Shown here one piece after another: positions 7,918 through 18,300 of a DNA stretch of 37,026 nt. The notes under the pieces were generated by a model. It did not search any database. It was not told the DNA's origin and saw nothing but the letters and a program-made list of their open reading frames with translations. The first letter of the stretch is position 1. Every line of letters starts with the position of its first letter. The stretch is from positions 1 to 37,026 of the forward strand of contig PAUP01000087.1 in assembly GCA_002712765.1 (NCBI GenBank), written 5' to 3'. The translations under genes were made by a program, and so were the position numbers. Source of the stretch: Cytophagaceae bacterium (lineage in GTDB: Bacteria > Bacteroidota > Bacteroidia > Flavobacteriales > Flavobacteriaceae).

Positions 7918-9529
7918 GTTCAAAAAGCAATTTGGGTAACCATCCCGCATTGAGTTCTATGGCTTCGGGATAGTAAATAACGCGTTCTGGTTGCCGTTGT
8001 AGTAAAAAGTTACCCGCATCGTAACGACGGTTTTTATTGGCATCTTCGATAAGACGTATATAATAGGTGCTTGGTCGTAAGGTATTAAAAACAATCGGGC
8101 CCTCTTCTTCTACATAGATAGACTCCTTAACCTCACCTTTTTCATTTACCAACTCGACCAGATAGGGATAAGCGTTGGCGTTGTTTAGCCTAAGCTCAAT
8201 ATCTCCGTAATCTGCAAACTCCTTTGTCTTTGTCGTATAGGTTAGGGTGTCATTTACATTACCAAAAAAATCGGTTACGGCCTCGGGTAGGAGAGTCATT
8301 TCGTATTTGGTATTTTCGGCAGTGTCAAATTGCAGTGATAATTCACCCGCTCTCTGGTTATTTTCTATGGCAAAAGGTACTGAAAGTGAATCGGCAATGA
8401 TATCAATTTTTGACGTATCAATAGCCACTAAGGGAATATTGCTCCCAATTTTAAAAGCCTCGTCGAGCACTAGAAAAGTTCCTGTTAACGACTTAAACCT
8501 CAAACTGTCCTTTTTGAGATTTCTCAACTTGGCAACAACAGTATCCTTATAGTTGGGTGCGCTTAAAGCGAAAACTAACGAGTCTGCAGCTATGGCTGGT
8601 TTGTAAAGAAAACTCAGGGTATCCTCTTTGGGTTGGGTAAGTAATGTTTCTAACTCCTGCTTTACTTCTGAGAGTAAATTTATCTCCAAACTATCGCTGC
8701 TGCCTTGTACCCCAAAATTTATACGGCCCTCATTAACGTGTTTAGGACGACTCACATTTACAGCTACTTGTTCTGAAAATAGTTTTAAGGTGTAGGTAGT
8801 GTCTTTGGGTACAGTGATAAAGGATTCATAAAATCCGATTTTATCGCGTTTGGGCTGAAAGGTGAAATTGCCATCTTCATCTTTGATCGCCACCAGTTTA
8901 TAGCGACCTTCTTTAATATTGCTAATTTCGAAACTGGTTAAACTATCGAGGGTATTGGTCACATAACGGGGGGATTCTTTATAAACAATAGAGTCAGTAT
9001 AGCTGCTATCGGCCTCATAAAGCACAACCGATACAAAAGAATCTGGAGTTCTTTCTAGAGCATCGACCAATTGTCCCTTCACCGTAAGACTATCGATATA
9101 ATCTCCCGTAGACATAATATATTTGAAATAGGCATAGGGATTCTCTTCGTTGTTATCGACGATGCTTTGACCAAAATTAAAGACATAGGTCGTATTGGGT
9201 TGGAGGGTATCCTTGATGTCAATGCTCAAATACTTTGAGGCCCCACTTTGAGGAGAAATTAACGTATTAGACAAGGGAGGCGAAACGATGAGTTGCTTTT
9301 GGTAGTCTTTGAGTTTGATATACTCGTCAAAATAGATCCGTATTTCATCTTCCTCAAAATTGGTCGTAAAATTAGGAGGTGTGGCCTTGACAAATACAGG
9401 CGGTATAGAATCAACAGGACCGCCTTTGGGAGACCCGCGCTTGGCACAATTTACCAAGAGTAACGCTAAGATGCAAAAAGAGGCAGCATACCTAATACAT
9501 ACCTTTACTGTCGAAGTCTTCAAATGCAT
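7898..9529 (-). CDS. Ig-like (Big_5) domain lipoprotein
   Basis: A 543-residue lipoprotein typical of Bacteroidota. A signal sequence ends in the lipobox LLLVNC, followed by KRGSPKGGPVDSIPPVF. The next region, with TPPNFTTNFEEDEIRIYFDEYIKL, is the SbsA-like Ig domain (Big_5). Later parts are beta-rich with a carboxypeptidase-regulatory-like stretch (ISNIKEGRYKLVAIKDEDGNF) and a C-terminal one (LRPSTYYIRLIEDANKNRRYD). It is expected in the outer membrane or periplasm; its role is not established. The ATG at 9529 gives a normal signal; a GTG at 9544 would add five residues. The gene is convergent with the nitrilase gene and overlaps it by 20 bases. Confidence 0.85.
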   Translation of the reverse strand: MHLKTSTVKVCIRYAASFCILALLLVNCAKRGSPKGGPVDSIPPVFVKATPPNFTTNFEEDEIRIYFDEYIKLKDYQKQLIVSPPLSNTLISPQSGASKYLSIDIKDTLQPNTTYVFNFGQSIVDNNEENPYAYFKYIMSTGDYIDSLTVKGQLVDALERTPDSFVSVVLYEADSSYTDSIVYKESPRYVTNTLDSLTSFEISNIKEGRYKLVAIKDEDGNFTFQPKRDKIGFYESFITVPKDTTYTLKLFSEQVAVNVSRPKHVNEGRINFGVQGSSDSLEINLLSEVKQELETLLTQPKEDTLSFLYKPAIAADSLVFALSAPNYKDTVVAKLRNLKKDSLRFKSLTGTFLVLDEAFKIGSNIPLVAIDTSKIDIIADSLSVPFAIENNQRAGELSLQFDTAENTKYEMTLLPEAVTDFFGNVNDTLTYTTKTKEFADYGDIELRLNNANAYPYLVELVNEKGEVKESIYVEEEGPIVFNTLRPSTYYIRLIEDANKNRRYDAGNFLLQRQPERVIYYPEAIELNAGWLPKLLFELKDRLD

Positions 9530-9577
9530 TAATTTTCTAGCCACAAAGAAACAATTATTTTAAAGGAAACGAAAGCC

Positions 9578-10258
9578 TTAGGTAGCTATTGCCATCGTAG
9601 CGATACTTAACTCAACATTGGGAATTTTTAGCAGTTCTAGCCCGCAAGCTTCTAAGGTAGCCCCTGTAGTCAAAATATCATCTACTAACAGTATATGCTT
9701 ACCTGAGAGGTTTGTGTCTGGCCTAATGTAAAAGGCTTCAAATACTTCGTCACTTCGAGTCATGCGCCCTTTAAAGACCTGTGTCTTGGTGTTTTTGGAT
9801 TTTAACAACACATCATCCCTAAAGCTACACTCGAGATGAGAAGACAAGGCCTTTGCAAATCCTGTTACTTGATTGTACCCTCTGCTTCGTTTCTTTTTTG
9901 GATGTAGCGGTACCGGGATAACGACATCTATAGTGGTATATAGATGATCTTGAGCGAGCTCTTCGCCCAACCAATCTCCCAAAAACTCGCTAATGTTTTT
10001 TTGACCTTTGTATTTGAGACGGTGTAACAATTGTTGTACGGGGCCTTTTTTTTCGAAGTAAAATAAAGCTGTCCCCTGGGTGATGGGTAAACGCCCATAA
10101 AATACTTTTTGGACGGCTTTATCGTTATACCGATGAAATTGCGTTTCAGGCAATTGATGCCTGCAATTTGTGCAAATAATGTTTTCGCCACCACCAAGGG
10201 TATCTTGGCAGGCAGCGCATAGGGTAGGAAAGAACAGATTTTTTAGAGCACTAAGCAT
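9578..10258 (-). CDS. comF: ComF family phosphoribosyltransferase-like protein
   Basis: A 226-residue ComF-type protein. An N-terminal zinc-binding pair (LCAACQ and ICTNCRHQLP) is followed by a PRTase-like domain with VVIPVPLHPKKKRSRGYNQ and the phosphoribosyl-binding loop LLVDDILTTGATLEAC. ComF is needed for DNA uptake in naturally competent bacteria, and homologues are kept in many others; the biochemical step is not firmly known. The ATG at 10258 fits family length; a GTG at 10285 would add nine basic residues. It is divergent from the coiled-coil gene with a 48-base gap that must hold both promoters. Confidence 0.92.
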   Translation of the reverse strand: MLSALKNLFFPTLCAACQDTLGGGENIICTNCRHQLPETQFHRYNDKAVQKVFYGRLPITQGTALFYFEKKGPVQQLLHRLKYKGQKNISEFLGDWLGEELAQDHLYTTIDVVIPVPLHPKKKRSRGYNQVTGFAKALSSHLECSFRDDVLLKSKNTKTQVFKGRMTRSDEVFEAFYIRPDTNLSGKHILLVDDILTTGATLEACGLELLKIPNVELSIATMAIAT

Positions 10259-10306
10259 CCGTAATTTTTTTCTAAATTGCCACACTTTTAATGAGTAACA
10301 ATCTTT

Positions 10307-11188
10307 ATGAGTACTAAAAGTACCAACAATACCTTAAAATTCCTGACGATAGTTCTTACAATTCTTTTGCTAAGTCTTGGTCTCTATACTATTAAATTCT
10401 ACAATGAGGTAAAGGATAACCAAGCACAACTACTGCAAGAAAAAGCGCTTATATTAGAAGAACTACAACAAGAAGTAGATCGTTACAACGTAGTACTGCG
10501 CGAGAATACGTCAATAACTTCCCGATTGGAGGAGGCCAAATCTGAAGTCTTACAATTGCGCGAGCAATTAAAAACCCAAGAAGCTACTCGTGATGTTGTT
10601 AAAGAATATCAATTAGAACTAGGTAAGCTTAGACGCGAAAGAGAAGTCATTTTTAAACAAAATGACAGTTTGATCCAAGAGACACAACGATTATCTCAAC
10701 TGCAACAAGAAACTCAAGAACGGCTCGATAAGGCAACTCAAAAGCAAGATTCGATACAGGATCAAAATCGAGATCTAGCCTCAAAATTATCTCAGGGGGG
10801 TCAAGTCACTGCGAGACTATCTAGTGTTAGGGCTGTCATACAGCGCAATAATGGCAAATTTACGCCTACAGTAAGAGCCCGTCGTGCCGAGATGATACAG
10901 GTCAATTATATCGTTAACCAAAACATTTTGGCCAAGGCAGGAGAGCTTCCGTTTTATACCCAAGTCAAAGGGCCAGATGGTCGCATTATCGGGACGCCTA
11001 GAAGTGTTTCTTTTGACAACGGCAGCACTTTGTTGTATAACAATCGCGTCATTGTCCCTTATGACAAGACTGATTTTAAAGTAAATGACCTTATCTTGGG
11101 TAGCGGCTCCTTTGAGGAAGGTGTTTACGAAATTTTTGTTTATCAAGGTGCCCGCAATCTTATCAAGACCACGCTCGAGTTAAAATAA
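10307..11188 (+). CDS. Membrane-anchored coiled-coil protein, unknown
   Basis: A 293-residue protein with a single N-terminal membrane segment (residues 10-28, LKFLTIVLTILLLSLGLYT) followed by a long coiled coil from about 35 to 165, rich in Glu/Gln/Leu heptads with frequent arginine. The C-terminal 110 residues (VRAVIQRNNGKFTPTVRARRAEMIQVNYIVNQN onwards) form a globular, beta-rich domain. It probably sits in the inner membrane with the coil and domain in the periplasm. Similar proteins are common in flavobacteria, but I know no function. The gene is divergent from comF and precedes glyS with a 103-base gap. Confidence 0.8.
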   Translation: MSTKSTNNTLKFLTIVLTILLLSLGLYTIKFYNEVKDNQAQLLQEKALILEELQQEVDRYNVVLRENTSITSRLEEAKSEVLQLREQLKTQEATRDVVKEYQLELGKLRREREVIFKQNDSLIQETQRLSQLQQETQERLDKATQKQDSIQDQNRDLASKLSQGGQVTARLSSVRAVIQRNNGKFTPTVRARRAEMIQVNYIVNQNILAKAGELPFYTQVKGPDGRIIGTPRSVSFDNGSTLLYNNRVIVPYDKTDFKVNDLILGSGSFEEGVYEIFVYQGARNLIKTTLELK

Positions 11189-11223
11189 CGGCTAGGGCAT
11201 AGGTGCAAATTAATGCGGATTAG

Positions 11224-11231
11224 TATTTTTG
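11224..11231 (+). promoter_or_regulatory. Candidate -7 box of glyS
   Basis: TATTTTTG fits TAnnTTTG. If used, transcription would start near 11238 and the 18-base palindrome (11253-11270) would lie in the leader RNA. No TTG is seen at the usual -33 spacing. Confidence 0.35.
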
Positions 11232-11252
11232 TGGCTTGATATAAATAAATAT

Positions 11253-11270
11253 GCGCTTTCGCGAAAGCGC
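11253..11270. repeat. Perfect 18-base palindrome upstream of glyS
   Basis: GCGCTTTCGCGAAAGCGC is its own reverse complement and is the longest intact copy of the palindromic word in the window. It ends 21 bases before the glyS ATG. Confidence 0.9.
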
Positions 11271-11291
11271 AATTCACCATAATCTACTGTA

Positions 11292-12827
11292 ATGAGCAAT
11301 CAAGACGATCAATTCAAAAAAGTAATCTCTCACGCCAAAGAATACGGCTATATCTTTCAAAGTAGCGAGATTTATGACGGCCTAAGTGCTGTTTATGACT
11401 ACGGTCAAAATGGGGTTGAGCTCAAAAAAAACATCAGAGAATACTGGTGGAAATCTATGGTGCAAATGCACGAGAATATAGTGGGAATTGATGCGGCTAT
11501 TTTTATGCATCCTACTACTTGGAAGGCCTCTGGTCACGTAGATGCTTTTAGCGATCCTTTAATCGATAATAAAGACTCCAAAAAGCGATATCGCGCCGAT
11601 GTGCTAGTAGAGGATTATGCCGAAAAGCTCAATCAAAAAGCTGAAAAGGAGATCGCAAAGGCTGCCAAGCGTTTTGGAGATAGTTTTGATCGAGAGACTT
11701 TTGTCACGACTAATGGTAGAGTGATGGGGTATCATCAAAAAGCCAAAGACGCTACAGCCCGCCTTGCCAAATCATTGGATGCCGATGATCTAGCCGATGT
11801 TAAAGCATTAATTGAAGAATTGGGTATTGTTTGTCCTGTATCGGGCTCTAAAAACTGGACAGAGGTGCGTCAATTTAATTTGATGTTTGGCACCAAATTA
11901 GGCGCCTCGGCCGAGACCGCTACAGATTTATACCTGCGACCAGAAACGGCACAGGGTATTTTTGTCAACTTTTTAAATGTGCAAAAAACCGGTAGGATGA
12001 AAATTCCTTTTGGAATTGCCCAGACGGGAAAAGCCTTTCGCAATGAGATTGTAGCGCGTCAGTTTATATTTAGAATGCGCGAGTTTGAGCAAATGGAAAT
12101 GCAATTTTTTGTACGCCCGGGAGAAGAAATGAAGTGGTATCACCATTGGAAAGAGACACGTCTAAAATGGCATACTTCTTTAGGTTTGGGAGAAGAAAAT
12201 TATCGTTTTCACGACCATGAGAAACTTGCTCATTATGCCAATGCCGCTGCCGATATTGAGTTTAACTTCCCATTTGGCTTTAAAGAACTAGAAGGCATTC
12301 ACTCTAGAACAGATTTTGATTTAAAAGCCCACGAGGAGCATTCTGGAAAAAAATTACAGTTTTTTGACCCAGAACTCAATGAAAGTTATGTGCCTTATGT
12401 GGTAGAAACTTCTATAGGATTGGATCGTATGTTCTTGGCCGTATTGTCCAAATCGCTTCAAGAAGAGGCCTTAGACAATGGCACTTCTCGAGTTGTGCTT
12501 AAACTACCAGCGCTATTGGCTCCGGTTAAAGCAGCTATTTTCCCATTGGTTAAGAAAGACGGATTGCCAGAAATAGCCCGTGAAATCATCGATGAGCTCA
12601 AGTATGATTTTAATGTGCTTTATGACGAGAAGGACGCTGTAGGTAAGCGTTACAGAAGACAAGATGCTGCAGGTACGCCATTTTGTATCACAGTAGATCA
12701 TCAAACCATAGAAGATAAAACGGTGACTGTGCGTCATCGTGATACCATGGAGCAACAAAGAGTAGCTATTGAAGAATTGGGAGAATTAATAGGTAAAGCT
12801 GTGAGCTTTAGGCATTGGATAAAATAA
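11292..12827 (+). CDS. glyS: Glycine--tRNA ligase, single-chain dimeric type
   Basis: A 511-residue class II aminoacyl-tRNA synthetase that charges tRNA-Gly in the cytoplasm. It is the alpha2 (eukaryote/archaea-like) type used by Bacteroidota, not the alpha2beta2 type. Landmarks: an N-terminal SSEIYDGLSAVYDYG, motif 2 region RPETAQGIFVNF and GIAQTGKAFRNEI, the glycine-recognition region GIHSRTDFDLKAHEEHSG, motif 3 SIGLDRMFLAVL, and a C-terminal anticodon-binding domain (LPALLAPVKAAIFPL to the end). It begins at ATG 11292, 21 bases after a perfect palindrome, and is followed by a strong terminator. Confidence 0.97.
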   Translation: MSNQDDQFKKVISHAKEYGYIFQSSEIYDGLSAVYDYGQNGVELKKNIREYWWKSMVQMHENIVGIDAAIFMHPTTWKASGHVDAFSDPLIDNKDSKKRYRADVLVEDYAEKLNQKAEKEIAKAAKRFGDSFDRETFVTTNGRVMGYHQKAKDATARLAKSLDADDLADVKALIEELGIVCPVSGSKNWTEVRQFNLMFGTKLGASAETATDLYLRPETAQGIFVNFLNVQKTGRMKIPFGIAQTGKAFRNEIVARQFIFRMREFEQMEMQFFVRPGEEMKWYHHWKETRLKWHTSLGLGEENYRFHDHEKLAHYANAAADIEFNFPFGFKELEGIHSRTDFDLKAHEEHSGKKLQFFDPELNESYVPYVVETSIGLDRMFLAVLSKSLQEEALDNGTSRVVLKLPALLAPVKAAIFPLVKKDGLPEIAREIIDELKYDFNVLYDEKDAVGKRYRRQDAAGTPFCITVDHQTIEDKTVTVRHRDTMEQQRVAIEELGELIGKAVSFRHWIK

Positions 12828-12850
12828 ATCCATATTATGCATGCATTGTT

Positions 12851-12877
12851 AAAACGCCCGATTAGGGCGTTTTTTTA
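12851..12877 (+). terminator. Rho-independent terminator after glyS
   Basis: Stem AAAACGCCC (12851-12859) and GGGCGTTTT (12865-12873) with a five-base loop, running into a T tract. It starts 23 bases after the glyS stop. Confidence 0.85.
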
Positions 12878-12947
12878 TGGGTATTTAACGGTTTTTTAAG
12901 TATTTTTATCCGATTTTATATTCAATAACTATTAAAAAACTACAGTA

Positions 12948-14834
12948 ATGATTAAAGTTACACAATTACTTGCGTTTGTAGCTCTGCTTTTGAGCTTTAC
13001 AATAAGTGCGCAAGAAACCGAGGGCCAGTCAGAGCCTTTCATTATTCAAGAAGCTGTCGACTTTTATGTAACTGCTCCTATGCGTTCTTATCCTCAAGTT
13101 AACCTTTGGGAAGTTGAAGAAAAGACGGTTCCTAGAGGAGGCAGTGAGTCAAGACAACGCAAAGCGGCTGCCTATGAGAATATGGGAGAGAGTCCATCAA
13201 AATTAGACCCTCTTGCACAAGAAGCAGCTCCTACAAGAATAGGTAGACAACCCATCATTAACCAAGATGGTATCAACCTTAATGCAAACCCGCCAGATCC
13301 AAGTGCAGCTGTTGGACCTAATCACATCGTTCAAATGACTAATGGTCTTTGGTCTGTTTGGGATAAAGATGGAAATCAAGAACCAGGTTTTCCAAAAAAC
13401 TTAAGTAACCCCTTAGGTGGTGGATCAGGAGATCCAATAGTAATGTATGATAGAGAAGCCGATCGCTGGTTTATCAGTCAGTTTAGAAATCCTACTAGTT
13501 CTGCTAGTGAATTTTTAATTGCTGTCTCTACTTCTCCAGATCCTGGAGGAACCTATAATGTATATGCATTTTCTCCTGGAATATCAAATGATTATCCACA
13601 CTATAGTATCTACGGAAACAGCTATGCAGTAGCTGGTAATTTTGGAAACCAAGGACGCGTATTCTTATTTGATCGTGAAAAAATTCTTGACGGTGATAAT
13701 ACCGCAACTATGGTTGGATTCACTTTACCTGGATACACAAGACCTGCAAACCCTCAAGGAAATAACTTCTCAGCCATTATGCCTGTTCACTCTGAAGGTG
13801 CTGGTATTGCCGAAGGTGGTCTTCCATTTGTTTACTTTAAGGATGATGGTTGGAATGGAGTAACTGCAGATGAGTACTCGCTTTGGGAAATTGAAATGGA
13901 TTGGGAGGATATCAATAATACTGAGCTTACTGGACCTGTATTCTTGCCGGCAGCTGCTTTTGACTCTCACGTGAGAGGACAAGGAGCTGGAGGAGCATTT
14001 TCTAATCTACAACAGCCAGGTACCAGTCAAAGAATTGATGCCATCGTTGGAGCGATCATGTATATGGCGCATCGTTATGATTTTGGAACCCATGAGTCTA
14101 TGGTATTTAATTTTATGGTAGAAGTAGAAGATAACTCATTTATTTCTGGAATTCGCTGGGTAGAACTTAGACGTGAAGTAGGTGGAGATGTAGAAGATTG
14201 GGAAGTTTACCAAGAGGGTACCTTTGTAGATCCAACTGGAGACGAAAGCGTATTTATGGGTTGTATCGGTATGGACGTTGAAGGTAATATGGCCTTAGGT
14301 TATACCAAAACTGGTCCAACCACTTTCCCATCACTGTATTACACAGGACGTATGGCTAGTGATGATTTAGGGGTAATGACTGTAGCTGAAACTACGGTTA
14401 TTGAAGGAACAACATCTGTAACTACCAACAACAGATATGGTGATTATGGTCAACTTACTCGTGATCCAGTTGATGACCTTACTTTTTGGTACACTTCAGA
14501 ATATAGTGGGCAGCCAAGAAAAACGAGAATCGCCTCTTTCAAATTATCAAGTGCTTTATCTGTTGATGAATTACAAGCTACCGATGACGATTTCTTGATT
14601 ACTACATTAGACAATCAGCTTTTTGATATCAATCTAGCCACAGAAAGCACAAGTGATATTTTAAGATTATCAGTGTTTAATATTGCTGGACAACGCGTAG
14701 TTTATAACCAAGTATCTAAAGATAATGGTGTATATAACTCACAAGTTGATATGAGTAATATGAGCGCTGGTGTTTATATTGTTACTATTGGTAACTCAAA
14801 AACTAAACTGAGTAAGAAGATTTTAGTAAAATAA
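12948..14834 (+). CDS. T9SS-sorted secreted protein, beta-propeller-like
   Basis: A 628-residue exported protein. A Sec signal (MIKVTQLLAFVALLLSFTISAQ) is followed by a beta-rich body with a conserved set of motifs: NPPDPSAAVGPNHIVQMTN, GDPIVMYDREADRWFISQF and TNNRYGDYGQLTRDP. These resemble a blade-built, propeller-like enzyme or binding fold, but I cannot name the activity. The C-terminal about 80 residues (SVFNIAGQRVVYNQ to SKKILVK) form a type A T9SS sorting domain, which is cut off as the protein is attached to or released from the cell surface. Codon choice leans strongly to GGA, CCA, ACT and CTT compared with neighbours. Terminators on both sides make it a single-gene transcript. Confidence 0.85.
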   Translation: MIKVTQLLAFVALLLSFTISAQETEGQSEPFIIQEAVDFYVTAPMRSYPQVNLWEVEEKTVPRGGSESRQRKAAAYENMGESPSKLDPLAQEAAPTRIGRQPIINQDGINLNANPPDPSAAVGPNHIVQMTNGLWSVWDKDGNQEPGFPKNLSNPLGGGSGDPIVMYDREADRWFISQFRNPTSSASEFLIAVSTSPDPGGTYNVYAFSPGISNDYPHYSIYGNSYAVAGNFGNQGRVFLFDREKILDGDNTATMVGFTLPGYTRPANPQGNNFSAIMPVHSEGAGIAEGGLPFVYFKDDGWNGVTADEYSLWEIEMDWEDINNTELTGPVFLPAAAFDSHVRGQGAGGAFSNLQQPGTSQRIDAIVGAIMYMAHRYDFGTHESMVFNFMVEVEDNSFISGIRWVELRREVGGDVEDWEVYQEGTFVDPTGDESVFMGCIGMDVEGNMALGYTKTGPTTFPSLYYTGRMASDDLGVMTVAETTVIEGTTSVTTNNRYGDYGQLTRDPVDDLTFWYTSEYSGQPRKTRIASFKLSSALSVDELQATDDDFLITTLDNQLFDINLATESTSDILRLSVFNIAGQRVVYNQVSKDNGVYNSQVDMSNMSAGVYIVTIGNSKTKLSKKILVK

Positions 14835-14851
14835 GATCTAATAAATCATAA

Positions 14852-14887
14852 AAAAAAGCCGTCAAAGCTAGCTTTGACGGCTTTTTT
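14852..14887. terminator. Bidirectional terminator between convergent genes
   Basis: A perfect palindrome with two 18-base arms (14852-14869 and 14870-14887), centred on GCTAGC with an A tract on the left and a T tract on the right. It can stop transcripts from the T9SS gene and from the lipoprotein gene. Confidence 0.92.
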
Positions 14888-14904
14888 ATGTTTAAAATTT
14901 GATG

Positions 14905-15282
14905 TTACATAGGAGTTACAGTCTCTATTCTTATTGGATTTGCGGTTGTACATCTATTGGGCATCCTTAATCCGGTAAACGAAAATTTAATCTTCATACC
15001 GTCTTTTTGTAGGCTTTGATCTAAATTAACGGGGTCAAATGTTCTACCATCTTTTGTTTTTATGGTACAAGCACAATCTCCTTCTACTTCCGATAAAACA
15101 ATAGTTCCTTCAATCATATTTTCATCTTCGGCGCTCGTTGTCGCACTACTTCCATCTTTGTTAGCTGTCATTTCTGAATTTTCAATTGGCTGAGCCGAAG
15201 AGGTAGCTTCGGTATTTTTACAAGAATTGTTTAGGCTTAGTAACAGGGCTGCTACACCTAACGTAATGATCTTATTTTTCAT
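14905..15282 (-). CDS. Small lipoprotein with a C-terminal beta domain
   Basis: A 125-residue protein with a lipoprotein-type signal (MKNKIITLGVAALLLSLNNSC; the Cys at 21 is the expected lipid site although its lipobox is imperfect). A low-complexity Ser/Thr/Ala/Glu linker follows (about 22-55). The C-terminal domain (about 56-125) has GDCACTIKTKDGRTFDPVNL and KIKFSFTGLRMPNRC, with cysteines that could pair; small Bacteroidota lipoproteins with this layout are common but unnamed. It lies 41 bases downstream of the large barrel gene on the same strand, so may share its transcript. Confidence 0.8.
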   Translation of the reverse strand: MKNKIITLGVAALLLSLNNSCKNTEATSSAQPIENSEMTANKDGSSATTSAEDENMIEGTIVLSEVEGDCACTIKTKDGRTFDPVNLDQSLQKDGMKIKFSFTGLRMPNRCTTANPIRIETVTPM

Positions 15283-15323
15283 CTATATGGTTTTTAGGTT
15301 GTTATAAATATCGTTAAATGAAT

Positions 15324-18300
15324 CTAGAAAAACGCGCGCAATTGAACATTTCCGGTGTGGATGGTGTTCGAATTTTCGCTTTTTCGACCAAAATAGGAAA
15401 CATTGAGATCTAAAAACTTGGTAAGTCGTTTTTGCGCAATGACATTCCATGTAAAGTTGGTGCCGGGTTGTAACCCTTCTAACATTTGGTAGGCCACTGG
15501 GGTAAATGCGCTTCCGCGAAAGCGATTATCGATATACCTCAATTCTCCGGTAAGCGAGAGTTTTTCTGCATTGGTTAGTGCAAAGGCAATGCCAAGATTT
15601 TGTTGTTCGAGTGATTCGAGTTCTCCAATTTGATTGACCTTATCGGCATAGGTGTAAAAGGCAGAAATGCTAGATTGCTTCCCAAAGAGATAGGATAGCT
15701 TAGGGTTGATCGCATAATTATCAATTTTGAAATTTCTCGATGGGAAGTTTTCGGCTTCACTTTCTGTTTGGCCTAGACTTGATTTTATATTAAATAACCA
15801 GCTCTCTTTTACCTTGTGCAAAAAGACCAATTGATGACTATACAGCTCATTCTCTTGCAGTCCTGTAGATAGCAAATTCTTTGAGTTGGTATTGATATAG
15901 GTGTAGGAGGTGGTATAGCGCTGCTTGCCCCTGTGTAAAAACAGACTATTGCTAAAATTGATGATGGCCCCTATTTCGTTGTCATCGGTCTCAAAAGGAT
16001 TGATATTAAAATCTTCCCCATCTCTTCTCGTCCTGCGATCTATGGTATAACTGGTTTGGTTATAAAAGAGCGACAGGAATTTTTTCAGACCTTTCTGACC
16101 AGACCATTGCTGGGGGTTAAAGGTAAGTTGTTGGCTTAGTTTGTTTTGATGTGTCTTTATAAATATCTGATTGGGTAGCAAGACTCTGATAAAGTCAGAT
16201 TCGTCCTGAAATTGAGCGAGTTCAAACTCTTCCAGCTGTTGTATGCCATCGTTGTTATAATCATTCCAGGTATGGGTACCCTGGCCTTCGTCTACAGCTA
16301 CATAGGTAAATTCCTGTTGGGGTTGGGTGCCACTATTGGTCTCAAATACCGTATTTAACCTAACTAAATCATTGGCAAAGCGTTGGTCGTACAACAGTCT
16401 AGAATTTAATGAATTTTCGGCTTCCTGATTATTGGAATAGGATAGGCTTCGATAATTGATAAAGGCCGATATATTGGTTTTTTGATTTTTAATAAGCTGA
16501 GATTTTAGAAAGTAGGTATTTGAGGTATTCACTTGGGTAATGCGATTGTTGCGCAAACTATCATTGATGCGATATCTGTAACCAGCTTCGACAAAAACAT
16601 TGGTGCTGTCTCCCACTCCAACAAATGCTTCATACATTTCAAATCGTTGACTATCTGGGGTAAGTGAATCATTGGCCTTGATGACACGTTTGTTATCTTC
16701 TGTCAAAAACTTGGCACCCACCCATGCATTTTTTATACCATAAGCCATATTGCTGTAGAGTTTGGAAAAGGTAGAAACACTTGTAGTACTAGAGCTATTA
16801 AGAGTGCTGGCCAGTACTTGACCGTTTAACTGTCGGGTCGCTATGTTAGCATTTAAAGTGTGTCTTCGACCCGAGTAAAAGTCGTCAAAGTCTAAAAAGT
16901 CAAATTGATACTGAAAATCACCTAGAGCGCGATGTTGGTAGGTAACACCAGTAGTCACTAAGTTCTGGTTGCTGGGTAACACCCCTGAAGCGTTTGATAA
17001 ACTGTTCTCCAAATTCCAATCTCGATTAAACTCCACATTGTAAAGCCCTTCTTGATTGACAAAATCTTTTTGTATATAATCCCAATTGGTAAAGGCGTTA
17101 AGTCTTTGGGTGCTGTCTTTTTGAAACACTTGATGTTGGCCTTCTAAATGGACGGCAAAAGCGTCATTATTACCATCGTCAAGATCAGAAAACAGATTGA
17201 GATCATTTTTGCTACCTGCTGCTTCAAAGGCAATGTTTGTTTTTTCAGAAGGCCTATAGTGCCCATTGACGACCCCCATTTGCAACAGCGTAGGTGCAAA
17301 CAGTTGTACCACTGGGGCATAAGAACCTTGTGGTACCCCATTGACTGGAGGGACATACTCAAAAGTGCGCTGTAGAGTGTTGGTATTGCTAATCACATAA
17401 TCGCCCTGATTTTCGCCTACTAGGCTAAAACGTACATTAAATAACTCTTCATCGGGATCTGTACTAAATTCAAATATGGATACCCCGTTTACAAGGACTT
17501 GACGGTAAAGCACTTTATTTTCTCCAAAGGTATCTGAAACGGCACTAGGGGCCACCATCAATTCTTTGTTATCACCAGCCGCGGCCAGTACAGCGACTTG
17601 CTCGCTACTTAGGTTTTGTTGTAAGGGTTGATTCTTTGCGTCAGATTCTGAATAAACGTGGGCGTTAAGCTCAAAGGAGGAATTCTCGGTTTTGCCAAAA
17701 CCTTGACTTCTTAAACTTCCACCTCCATAGGCAATAAATCTCGTGTAGCGTCTTTCTGAGAATTGATACTCTACTTGGATACGCATTTCACTGGTGATGG
17801 GATAAGTCGCATTAAAACGAATTTCTCCAGCATTGTAATCGATAATATAATCTTCGGTTTCGCCTCGTTCGAGTTGTATCCCATTGACATATACACGCTC
17901 GCTTCCTGAGATCACCAATACAAATAACTCTCCATTAGGCCCAGTGAGTTTGTACGGGCCTTGGTTTCCTTCCTGGCCTACAAAATTACTTTGCGTAAAA
18001 ACCCCTCTAACTAGCGCGCCCGTTGCAAAAACATTGCTTTGGCTTACGTCAGAAAGTGGTAGGTTGGCCTGAAGCGATAAGCCTTGAATTTTTTTGGTGA
18101 ATTTGCCAAAGTAGGAATCGGCGTTTTGTAAATTTATATCTCCAGCTCTGATGTTCCAGCTATCGCTAAAAAGTTCAATAAATATTTGATCAAACTCATC
18201 GAGGTTTTGTGAATACCCACCTTCTTGATTAGGGATATTAGAATCTTGAAGCGAAGCCCGCAATGTTACTTTGTCATTTAATTTACCACTTACTTGCAAA

